A stretch of 46,320 nt of DNA from Kiritimatiellia bacterium (GTDB lineage: Bacteria > Verrucomicrobiota > Kiritimatiellia > RFP12 > UBA1067), in the NCBI GenBank assembly GCA_017454745.1, contig JAFTCL010000077.1, positions 1 through 46,320 on the forward strand. The letters run 5' to 3'. Both the position numbers and the translations under genes were made by a program. The notes beneath the pieces were generated by a model. The model ran no database searches. It had not been told where the DNA came from and saw nothing but the letters and a program-made list of their open reading frames with translations. This document shows, piece by piece, positions 15,293-22,776 of this stretch. Every line of letters starts with the position of its first letter. The first letter of the stretch is position 1.

Positions 15293-15985
15293 CTAACGCC
15301 TTAAAGCTTTAAGCTCCTCGACAATCGCCACACCCGCACTGGTACCGATGCGGGTCGCACCGGCGTTGAGCATCGCCAACACAGTGGCAAGATCACGTAT
15401 CCCGCCGGCCGCCTTCAGACCCATCTCCGGGCCTACTGTCTGGCGCATCAGCCGCACATCTTCTACCGTCGCACCGCCCGAACCGAAACCGGTGGAGGTT
15501 TTTACATAGTCCAGCCCCGCCTCCACTGCGAGCCGGCAAGAAAGTTTTTTCTGTTCGTCGGTCAAATAGCAGTTCTCGAAGATAACCTTCGAAACCGCGC
15601 CGCCGTCACGGCAAACCTTTGCGAATTCGGACAACTCGTTCAACACGTATTTCCAATCGCCGCTCTGAAGCGCGCGGATGTTCTGAACGATGTCCGCCTC
15701 CCCCGCGCCTTTGGCAATCGCGTCACGAGTTTCGAAAATCTTCGCCTCGGTAGTCATCTGCCCCAGCGGGAAACCTACCGTGACATCCACCTTTACGGCG
15801 GTGCCGCGCAACAGTTCGACGCAACGGGCCACTTCGCAACCGTTTACCGCCACCGAAGCAAACCCGTATTCACGCGCGTCGGCACACAGTTTACCGATTT
15901 TTTCGGCGTCGCCGAACGCCTTCAAAAACGTATGGTCAAACAATCCGGCCAACTCCGCCGGGGAAATGGTCTGAGTATCGTACAT
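15293..15985 (-). CDS. deoC: deoxyribose-phosphate aldolase
   Basis: A 230-residue class I aldolase that splits 2-deoxyribose 5-phosphate into glyceraldehyde 3-phosphate and acetaldehyde during deoxynucleoside catabolism. The Schiff-base lysine is in YVKTSTGF and the second lysine in GLKAAGGIRD. The early motif VTVGFPLGQM and the phosphate-binding end RIGTSAGVAIVEEL are typical. The ADIVQNIRALQSGD segment differs slightly from the usual EIDMVINIGALKSG but keeps the key Asp. Length fits the 220-residue subfamily. It is the last gene of the lptF/G-like, larB, recQ, deoC operon, 24 bases after recQ. Confidence 0.96.
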   Translation of the reverse strand: MYDTQTISPAELAGLFDHTFLKAFGDAEKIGKLCADAREYGFASVAVNGCEVARCVELLRGTAVKVDVTVGFPLGQMTTEAKIFETRDAIAKGAGEADIVQNIRALQSGDWKYVLNELSEFAKVCRDGGAVSKVIFENCYLTDEQKKLSCRLAVEAGLDYVKTSTGFGSGGATVEDVRLMRQTVGPEMGLKAAGGIRDLATVLAMLNAGATRIGTSAGVAIVEELKALRR

Positions 15986-16009
15986 AATCGCTCCTCATGT
16001 TACAACAAA

Positions 16010-18148
16010 TCAGTCACCGTTTATCAGACGCAGCAGATCGGTGCCGTAACGGTCGGCAATCACCGGCCCAACCCCTTTAACCGCCAACAACTCGGAAAAA
16101 TTCTGCGGTTTTGCCGCAACCAGCGCCTCAAGGGTTTTGTTGCCCATCACCTGAAAAGCCGGCATGTGGCGCATCCCGGCTTCACGGGCCCGCCAATCGC
16201 GCAACCGGCCGAACAGCGGGTCGCGGTGCAATGCACCCACGCTCTTCGACGCGCCAACCGGCTTGCGGACTGCCGCCGCCTGCCCCGCAGACGACATCGG
16301 AGCGGACGGCCAGGAAAAGACAAATCCCGGCTCTTCGCGCCGCACAACGCGAAAACCTTTCTTGGTAAGGGAAACCAGCCGATACTGGTCGGGCGAAACC
16401 GCCACGCACCCGGCGGCGGTCAACGCGTGCAGCAGATCGGTCAGGAACAATTTTGAGCAGTCGGATAGCAACCCGTAAGTACTCAATTTGTCCAACCCGC
16501 GTTCCTGCAACACCGGGTCTTTTTCTCCCCGCAACACCTGAGCCACGCGGTTTATGCCGAACCTGCCATTCATACGCCCCACGCACGAAAGGGCCTTCTG
16601 GATCACCAGCCACTGTTCCTCGTTGGGAGGTAACGCAGCCTCGCGTTCCCCGCAGTTATCGCATCCCCCGCAAAACGGATTCTCATCGGTCTCGCCAAAG
16701 TAGTCCAGAATGTAAGCGTGGCGGCAGGTGCGGATCTGAACGTAACGCAGCATCGCGTCCAGTCTGGCCCGGTCGCGCCGGGCTTTTTCAGCTGCCGGAG
16801 CGGCCAGTTCTTTGGCGTCCGGCACCTCCGGCGAACGGCCCAAATCGGTCAATTCGGTAGAGCAAACCCGTTGTCCCGGCAGCTGGTTGCGGACAATCAG
16901 CTTCGCCCGTTCAAGCATTCCAAAAACGGTCCGCACCGCCATCGCGTTTTTGATTCCGGCGAACTCCGCCCAATCTTCAACCGAATACGACTGCGGCCCG
17001 GCGGCGCAACGCTGGCGAAGGGTGTTTAGCACCTGACGGATCTCCTCCACCGTGGGATTGGCGCCCTCCAGAAAAAACTCCTGGGTCCGAACGTCGGCAA
17101 AGTTGTACAGCAAATCGCAGTAAGAAGGCTGCCCGTCGCGGCCGGCACGACCGACCTCCTGATAATACGCCTCAATCGAACCGGGGATGTCCCAATGCGC
17201 CACAAAGCGCAGGTCGGCGCGGTCCACCCCCATGCCGAAAGCGTTGGTGGCAACCGCCACCGGATACTTTGCGGCCATAAAGCGGTCCTGAACCTGCCGA
17301 CGCTCGCGGTCGGAAAGCGCGCCGTGGTAGAGCAGCACCTCGCATCCGGCGTCACGAAGCGACTTGACGGCGGCGAGTTTTTCGAACACCCGTTCCGCCT
17401 GTTTGCGGGTAGCGCAGTAAACAATCCCGGTGTGAAATTGCCGCGCCAGACCCAACACGTGGTTCAGCTTAATTTCATGCTTGGCGCAGAACGAAACCTT
17501 AAGATTGAGGTTATCGCGGCCAAAACCCTGCACCTGAACAAACGGCGCGGAACGCGGCGCCTCGCCCAACCCAAGCTGGCTTACGATATCCGCACGCACA
17601 TCCGGAGTGGCGGTGGCGGTTACCGCCATCACCCGCACCCCAGGGAATGAACGCATGGCGTGCTTAATGTTCAAGTAGTCGGGGCGGAAATCGTGGCCCC
17701 ACTGGCTGATGCAGTGGGCCTCGTCGACCGTCAACAGCGAAACCTTGGTGCGGGAGAGCGCCGACATGAACCGGACGTTGCGGAAACGCTCCGGGGCAAT
17801 GTAAACCAAGCGGTAACGGCCTTCCGCCAATTCGCAGAGGCGTTCGCGCATTTCATCGGAGGAAACCGAAGAATTCAGAAAAGTCGCCGGGATGCCGCGT
17901 TTTTCCAAGGCATCCACCTGGTCTTTCATCAGGGCGATCAACGGGGAGATCACCAGCGTGGTATGGGGAAGCAGCAGCGCGGCCAACTGGTAGCACAGCG
18001 ACTTGCCGGAACCGGTCGGCATAATCACCACGGCATCGCGCCCCTCAACCACGGCGCGGATCGGCGGCAGCTGCCCCTCCCGGAAATCGTCATGCCCGAA
18101 ATGCCGGCGCAACGCCTCGCGGGCCAAATTCTCGGAAAACTCTCCCAT
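16010..18148 (-). CDS. recQ: RecQ family ATP-dependent DNA helicase
   Basis: A 712-residue 3'-5' helicase used in recombination and repair of stalled forks. Walker A is MPTGSGKS (43-50); Walker B is DEAH (142-145) within VDEAHCISQWGHDFRPDY. The second helicase domain carries QEVGRAGRDG. The RQC zinc site has Cys residues in CRHAYILDYFGE and FCGGCDNC. The C-terminus (about 635-712) is an HRDC domain with the AAKPQNFSELLAVKGVGPVIADRYG pattern. Compared with E. coli RecQ (about 610) it is longer, mainly between the winged helix and HRDC. It begins 9 bases after the larB stop, so it is translationally close to larB. The ribosome binding site is weak (TTAGG). Confidence 0.95.
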   Translation of the reverse strand: MGEFSENLAREALRRHFGHDDFREGQLPPIRAVVEGRDAVVIMPTGSGKSLCYQLAALLLPHTTLVISPLIALMKDQVDALEKRGIPATFLNSSVSSDEMRERLCELAEGRYRLVYIAPERFRNVRFMSALSRTKVSLLTVDEAHCISQWGHDFRPDYLNIKHAMRSFPGVRVMAVTATATPDVRADIVSQLGLGEAPRSAPFVQVQGFGRDNLNLKVSFCAKHEIKLNHVLGLARQFHTGIVYCATRKQAERVFEKLAAVKSLRDAGCEVLLYHGALSDRERRQVQDRFMAAKYPVAVATNAFGMGVDRADLRFVAHWDIPGSIEAYYQEVGRAGRDGQPSYCDLLYNFADVRTQEFFLEGANPTVEEIRQVLNTLRQRCAAGPQSYSVEDWAEFAGIKNAMAVRTVFGMLERAKLIVRNQLPGQRVCSTELTDLGRSPEVPDAKELAAPAAEKARRDRARLDAMLRYVQIRTCRHAYILDYFGETDENPFCGGCDNCGEREAALPPNEEQWLVIQKALSCVGRMNGRFGINRVAQVLRGEKDPVLQERGLDKLSTYGLLSDCSKLFLTDLLHALTAAGCVAVSPDQYRLVSLTKKGFRVVRREEPGFVFSWPSAPMSSAGQAAAVRKPVGASKSVGALHRDPLFGRLRDWRAREAGMRHMPAFQVMGNKTLEALVAAKPQNFSELLAVKGVGPVIADRYGTDLLRLINGD

Positions 18149-18157
18149 TTGGCAAGC

Positions 18158-18826
18158 CTAACAACTCTGGCGGTTAACCATTGCGGCGGCGACGCCGGCC
18201 CCGAAGCCGTTGTCGATGTTGACCACCGTGACCCCGGCGGCGCAGGAGTTAAGCATTCCCAGCAAAGCCGCCAAACCGTGGAACGACGCGCCGTAACCAA
18301 CGCTGGTGGGCACCGCGATCACGGGGCGGTCGGTCAATCCCCCGACCACCGAAGGCAACGCGCCCTCCATACCCGCCACCACCACAATCGCAAGGGCGTC
18401 GGCAAAACTGTCAACCCGGGAGAGCAACCGGTGTAGACCGGCCACTCCGACATCGTAAACCCGCGTCACCGCGGCGCCCATACGTTCCGCGGTAACCGCA
18501 GCCTCCTCCGCCACCGGCAGATCGGAGGTGCCGGCGCAAAGCACCGCCACCTTGCCGCGAGGTTCCGGCAACGGGACGACATCGCGGGTGAGAATGCGGC
18601 AATCACTGCGGTAGGTCGCGTCCGGGAAACGCTCCCGCACCACCGCCGCCTGTTCCGGGGAAACCCGGGTGGCGAAAGCGTTCTGGCCGCGCCCGTTCAG
18701 CGCGGCGATGATTTCCGCTATTTGCTCCGGGGTCTTCCCCGAACCGTAAATCACCTCCGGGATACCGCGGCGGCGCAACCGGTCAAAATCGGGTTTTGCA
18801 AAACCAAGGTCTGTCGGGTCCACCAC
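18158..18826 (-). CDS. larB: LarB, nickel-pincer cofactor biosynthesis carboxylase
   Basis: A 222-residue member of the LarB family, related to PurE. LarB carboxylates and hydrolyses nicotinic acid adenine dinucleotide, the first step to the nickel-pincer nucleotide of lactate racemase-type enzymes. The family pattern is almost complete: CAGTSDLPVAEEA, VVVAGMEGALPSVVGGL, PVIAVPTSVGYGASFHGLAALL, MLNSCAAGVTVVNIDNGFGAG. The start is a GTG (18826, or the next GTG at 18823), preceded by GGAGG. It lies 12 bases after the lptF/G-like gene and 9 before recQ. The usual partners larC and larE and a larA-type racemase are not in this window. Confidence 0.93.
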   Translation of the reverse strand: MVDPTDLGFAKPDFDRLRRRGIPEVIYGSGKTPEQIAEIIAALNGRGQNAFATRVSPEQAAVVRERFPDATYRSDCRILTRDVVPLPEPRGKVAVLCAGTSDLPVAEEAAVTAERMGAAVTRVYDVGVAGLHRLLSRVDSFADALAIVVVAGMEGALPSVVGGLTDRPVIAVPTSVGYGASFHGLAALLGMLNSCAAGVTVVNIDNGFGAGVAAAMVNRQSC

Positions 18827-18838
18827 ACTTCCTCCGGA

Positions 18839-19936
18839 TTAACGTTGTTTGCGGAACAGCACCAGCCCGATGGCCAGAAACACAAGATTAGCGCACCAAG
18901 CCGCGGGCACCGCCGGCAACAGCCCGTTCTTGGCGAGGATCATGCAGCCGATGGTAAGGGCGTAAAAACCAAAGAACATTCCCAACGCCCCGATCACCCC
19001 GCGGGAAACGCTCTGGCGGCTGGTCGCCACCCCGGCCGGAATGGCGAAGAGGGTGATGATCAGGCAGGAGAAAGGCGCGGCCAACTTGGCGTTGATATCG
19101 TAAACGCGGTCATTTCGCTCGCCCTTGGTGAGGTTTGGATGGCGGCGGAGGTAGTGAACCATGTCCCGTACCGAATAAAACTCCCTGGCCTTGTTCATCA
19201 GCACGAAATCGTACGGGGTTTCGTCAAAGCGCGGGCAGGAGCGGAGCGTGAGCGCGTCCAGTTCGGGCGTCGGCGAACGTACGGCGTTGTTCATGGTGTC
19301 GTAATGGTGGGTTTCGGGGTTGATCAGCCACCACATCCCGTCCAAAAACTCCGCCCGCGGGCAAGTGATGTCGCAACTGCGGGAACGGTCTTCGCGGTCG
19401 AACGAGATATGCACCCCCTCCAGCACGTTGGGATGATCCGGATTGAAACGGTCAACGCGCCAAATCCGCCGGGCCTCGATGTTGTAAAACGCGATGTTCT
19501 CGACATCATCCTGCGGCTTGTGGACGAAACGGTTCTCGCGGAATTTGCGGGCCTTTTCAGACGCCCAAGGCGCGTAGAACTCATTGATACAAGCCACCGC
19601 CAAGGCGAACACCGCCGCCACCACAAGAATCGGGCGGACAATCACCGAAAAACCGATACCGCTGGCCCGCATGGCGGTAATCTCGCTGTGGCGGCAGAAA
19701 TTCCACATGGTGTAGAGGGTGCCGAGCATCAGCGCGGCGGGAATCAGCCATTCCAGATACGGCGAGACGTAGCCGGCGAAAAAGCCAACCGTGTCGAGCA
19801 GCGTCGGATGGCCCTCCATAAGCCGGTTGAAAGAATCAAACAGCTCAAAAATCACATAAATTCCCAGAAACCCCAAAAGGCAATAGCTCAAGGGAACCAG
19901 AAACTCACGCAAGATGTATCTAGAAAGGATTCGCAT
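18839..19936 (-). CDS. LptF/LptG (YjgP/YjgQ) family permease
   Basis: A 365-residue inner-membrane protein of the LptF/LptG family, which with LptB extracts lipopolysaccharide from the inner membrane. Membrane helices lie near residues 10-35, 55-80, 95-115 and in a C-terminal cluster (about 270-360). A periplasmic beta-jellyroll domain sits between them (about 130-260). The start MRILSRYILREFLVPL and the segment FCRHSEITAMRASGIGF are family signatures. I chose ATG 19936; an in-frame TTG lies 6 bases earlier. No Shine-Dalgarno is seen; instead a strong promoter ends 8 bases before the ATG, suggesting a leaderless transcript. It heads the operon with larB, recQ and deoC. A second LptF/G gene would be expected elsewhere. 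Confidence 0.9.
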   Translation of the reverse strand: MRILSRYILREFLVPLSYCLLGFLGIYVIFELFDSFNRLMEGHPTLLDTVGFFAGYVSPYLEWLIPAALMLGTLYTMWNFCRHSEITAMRASGIGFSVIVRPILVVAAVFALAVACINEFYAPWASEKARKFRENRFVHKPQDDVENIAFYNIEARRIWRVDRFNPDHPNVLEGVHISFDREDRSRSCDITCPRAEFLDGMWWLINPETHHYDTMNNAVRSPTPELDALTLRSCPRFDETPYDFVLMNKAREFYSVRDMVHYLRRHPNLTKGERNDRVYDINAKLAAPFSCLIITLFAIPAGVATSRQSVSRGVIGALGMFFGFYALTIGCMILAKNGLLPAVPAAWCANLVFLAIGLVLFRKQR

Positions 19937-19944
19937 GGTCAAAA

Positions 19945-19973
19945 ATTATAAGACGAAACGGCCGCAAAGGCAA
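19945..19973 (-). promoter_or_regulatory. predicted promoter of the lptF/G-like-larB-recQ-deoC operon
   Basis: Minus strand TTGCCT (19968-19973), 17-bp spacer, perfect TATAAT (19945-19950). Only TTTTGACC separates the -10 from the ATG, so transcription should start at or within one or two bases of the start codon. Confidence 0.6.
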
Positions 19974-20001
19974 GCGCCGATTCTCCGTTTTTGCCGGAAG
20001 G

Positions 20002-21036
20002 TCACTTAAGAGGCGGAGCGCCTTTTTCCAAAGCCTCCAAACGGGCCTTCACGGTCGGGGCGTAACGGGAATTCGGGAACTCCTGCAAGAAACGGCGGTA
20101 GGCGTTTTGAGAGGCATCCAAACTGCGTTGCGAACTGTCGTAAAAGACCGCCTTCTGGTAATTCTGATCCTCCAGCATGGCCTGATGCTCCCGGTACCAC
20201 AGCTCAATCTCGCTTTTTTGCGGATGATTGGGCTGGCGTTCCAACAGCGCTTTTAAGAAAGCGATGGTTTCGCGGTTGCGGGCCTCGTTGTCGCGCTGTT
20301 TAATGGAGAGCATGTGGCGGCATTTGGAATCCAGATAGGCGGCGGAAACCGCCTGCTCGGACTTGGGGAAACGGTTCAGAATGCCGTCATAGACCTTAAT
20401 TGCTTCGGAGTACTCCCTTTCGCTCTCGCGGATGCCGGCGATAATCAGCATCGCTTCCGGGGCGCAGGCGGAACGCGGCGCATTGCGGACGATGGTCTCA
20501 AAACGCTCGCGGACCTCGGTATAGCCGGAGAGTTTCCATCCGAACATGCTGACATTGTTGTTGAGCAGCCAGTTAGCGATGCGGAACTGGCGGTCCAAGA
20601 TCTCGTAATAGGGGCAACTCCCGGAAAAGTGGACCAGCAGATACTGGTATTCGTCGAACGCCTTGGAATATTTCTTCTGCTCTTCCAGAATCTGCCCGAT
20701 CGCGTACTGGCATCTCATGGACTCCGGTTCGGTCGGCCATTTGCGGACCAGCGCCTCGTAAGCCTTGCGCGCGGCCTTAAGCTCGCCGTCCGCCCGCAAT
20801 CCGTCCGCATGGGCGAGCTGTTCTTGGTAGGTGTCATACTTCAGCCAAAACCGCCAAGAAGGCTTTTTCTGGGGGATCCGGGTGTCATTATCCAAGGCGC
20901 TGAACCCGTCGAACTGGTCGGATGCGTATCCCCGGTTGGCATCGGTAAGCGACGGTTCGGCCATCACGCGCAACACGGCGGTACCGGCAATGGCCAAGAA
21001 AAACATAAAAGCTATGGTCGGTTTGAATCGTCTCAT
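20002..21036 (-). CDS. exported TPR-repeat protein (BamD/YbgF-like)
   Basis: A 344-residue protein with an N-terminal membrane/signal segment (about residues 8-26) and no lipobox cysteine. The rest is mostly helical tetratricopeptide repeats, for example LAARKAYEALVRKWPTEPES-type and YSKAFDEYQYLLVHF, SEAIKVYDGILNRFPKSEQA, SQNAYRRFLQEFPNSRYAP segments. The PxSxxAP spacing of the last repeat is typical of BamD and YbgF-like periplasmic proteins that scaffold envelope complexes. A role in outer-membrane assembly is inferred only. I chose ATG 21036 because AAAGGAAG precedes it; the open frame extends to 21078. A promoter shared in part with serA lies upstream. Confidence 0.8.
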   Translation of the reverse strand: MRRFKPTIAFMFFLAIAGTAVLRVMAEPSLTDANRGYASDQFDGFSALDNDTRIPQKKPSWRFWLKYDTYQEQLAHADGLRADGELKAARKAYEALVRKWPTEPESMRCQYAIGQILEEQKKYSKAFDEYQYLLVHFSGSCPYYEILDRQFRIANWLLNNNVSMFGWKLSGYTEVRERFETIVRNAPRSACAPEAMLIIAGIRESEREYSEAIKVYDGILNRFPKSEQAVSAAYLDSKCRHMLSIKQRDNEARNRETIAFLKALLERQPNHPQKSEIELWYREHQAMLEDQNYQKAVFYDSSQRSLDASQNAYRRFLQEFPNSRYAPTVKARLEALEKGAPPLK

Positions 21037-21063
21037 TTTCTTCCTTTCTTCTCGTAACGGGGC

Positions 21064-21092
21064 TTGATTCTTCCGCAAATCAATAGTAATAT
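21064..21092 (+). promoter_or_regulatory. predicted promoter of serA operon
   Basis: TTGATT (21064-21069), 17-bp spacer, TAATAT (21087-21092). The leader to the serA ATG would be about 85 bases. Its -10 overlaps the -10 of the opposite promoter at 21088-21093. Confidence 0.5.
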
Positions 21093-21116
21093 ATCATATT
21101 TGATTTTGGCGCGCAA
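21088..21116 (-). promoter_or_regulatory. predicted promoter of the TPR protein gene
   Basis: Minus strand TTGCGC (21111-21116), 17-bp spacer, TATATT (21088-21093). The -10 occupies five of the same six bases as the serA -10, so the two promoters cannot be melted independently. Confidence 0.45.
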
Positions 21117-21184
21117 CAGGGCACCGCCATTTCTGGCCATTTTTTGGATAGGCAGAGTTTTCAGCCCTGGCAAGGTGGAGCGAT

Positions 21185-22762
21185 ATGAAAAAGGTTCTGA
21201 TTCCGACGAAATTGGACAAAGTTGCAGCAGACATTCTTAACGGGCATGGTGGATACCAGGTGATACAGGATGCGAAGACCCCGCTGGAGGAGCTGATCAA
21301 AACGCATCCCGACACCCATGCGATGATCGTGCGCAGCGAAAAGGTGCCGGCCGGCGTCATCGATGCCCTGCCCCAACTGAAAGTCATTGTCCGGGCCGGA
21401 GCCGGATTTGACAACATCGACATCAAGCACGCCCGCAAAAACGGGGTGGATGTGATGAACACCCCCGGCGCCAACGCCAACGGCGTGGCCGAAGAGGTAA
21501 TCACCCTGATGCTCGCCGACGCCCGGCACGTGGTCAAGGCGGACACCTCCACCCGCGCCGGCGGTTGGGAAAAGAAGACGCTGATGGGCCGTGAAATCAC
21601 CGGCAAGACGGTGGGCATCATCGGGTTGGGTAACATCGGACGGCTGGTCGCCAAACGGCTGCGCGGTTTTGAATGCCATCTGCTGGGGTACGATCCGCTG
21701 GTTAACAGCGAGCGGATCAAGGATCTCGGTATCGAGCCATGCACCGTTGAAGAGATCTTCGCCCAAAGCGATTATGTGACCCTGCATATCCCGTGCAACG
21801 ATTCCACCCGCGGCATGGTGAACGCGAAACTTCTTGCTTCGATGAAGAACGGCGCGACGCTGATCAACTGCGCCCGCAGCGGGATTGTGGATGAAGACGC
21901 GCTCCGCGCCATCAAGGCGGAAAAGGGTCTGCGTTTCCTGAACGACGTTTACCCCAAAGACGAAGCCGGCCCGAAACCGGTGGCGGACATCGCCGACCTT
22001 ATGATGCCGCATTTGGGGGCCAACACCTACGAAGCCAACCACAACGCCGCCCAGCGCGCGGCGCAGGAGCTGATCGACCTCGACGAAAAAGGGGATCTCA
22101 GCTGCATCGTCAACCGCGACATCCCGGTGGGGCTGGAACGCGCTTATTGCGAACTGGCCTACAATCTGGCCAACCTGATCCGTCAGATTTCCGGCGTCAA
22201 CTCGCCCATCAAATCGCTCGAAACCAGTTTCTACGGCGATCTCGCCCCGTTCAGCAAGTGGCTCTCCGTCGCGGTGCTTTCCGGCATTTGGCACGAATTC
22301 GACCGTTACAACGACTACAAGGCGGCCATCAAGTTCCTCTCCGACATGGGGATTGATCTGGTCAACCGCGAGACCGACAACGACAAGGGTTACGGCAACT
22401 CCATCACGCTGGATCTTACGGTGGAAACCGGCGACAAGCATTTGCGGCATTACAGCATCCGCGGCACGGTCACCGAGGGCATCCAAACCGTTTCGCGCAT
22501 CGACGAGTTCGACCGTCTGTACTTCGAGCCGAAGGGCGCCATGCTTTTCTGCCTCTATGACGACCGCCCCGGCGTGATCGCGTCCATCGCCCGCAAGCTC
22601 GCCGATGCCGGCGTGAACATCGAGGATATGCGCAACCCGCACAACGCCAAGAGTCACCGTTCGCTGGTAATCTTCAGGATGGACCAGAAGATCTCCGACG
22701 ATCTGGTACGCGTGATCCGGGCCGACATCAACGCCCATTCCGCACTTTGCACTGTAATTTAA
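21185..22762 (+). CDS. serA: D-3-phosphoglycerate dehydrogenase
   Basis: A 525-residue NAD-dependent enzyme that oxidises 3-phosphoglycerate to 3-phosphohydroxypyruvate, the first step of serine synthesis. It has the long three-part form: a D-2-hydroxyacid dehydrogenase core (1-310), an allosteric substrate-binding-like domain (about 315-445) and a C-terminal ACT domain (about 452-525, with DDRPGVIASIARKLADAGVNI). The NAD motif is GIIGLGNIG (144-152). The catalytic Arg is Arg231 in NCARSGIVDE and the His is His276 in PHLGAN. At the Glu position the usual DVFxxEP reads DVYPKDE, so the acid is Asp259 or Glu260. GGTGGAG precedes the start. lysS follows by 14 bases. Confidence 0.95.
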   Translation: MKKVLIPTKLDKVAADILNGHGGYQVIQDAKTPLEELIKTHPDTHAMIVRSEKVPAGVIDALPQLKVIVRAGAGFDNIDIKHARKNGVDVMNTPGANANGVAEEVITLMLADARHVVKADTSTRAGGWEKKTLMGREITGKTVGIIGLGNIGRLVAKRLRGFECHLLGYDPLVNSERIKDLGIEPCTVEEIFAQSDYVTLHIPCNDSTRGMVNAKLLASMKNGATLINCARSGIVDEDALRAIKAEKGLRFLNDVYPKDEAGPKPVADIADLMMPHLGANTYEANHNAAQRAAQELIDLDEKGDLSCIVNRDIPVGLERAYCELAYNLANLIRQISGVNSPIKSLETSFYGDLAPFSKWLSVAVLSGIWHEFDRYNDYKAAIKFLSDMGIDLVNRETDNDKGYGNSITLDLTVETGDKHLRHYSIRGTVTEGIQTVSRIDEFDRLYFEPKGAMLFCLYDDRPGVIASIARKLADAGVNIEDMRNPHNAKSHRSLVIFRMDQKISDDLVRVIRADINAHSALCTVI

Positions 22763-22776
22763 TTTTGGAGTTTACT

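Noticed and set aside
21161..22738. A 525-codon open frame on the minus strand opposite serA
   Set aside because: It covers serA almost end to end, has no family signature or ribosome binding site, and its Asp/Val/His-rich product is what GC-rich codon bias produces opposite a real gene.
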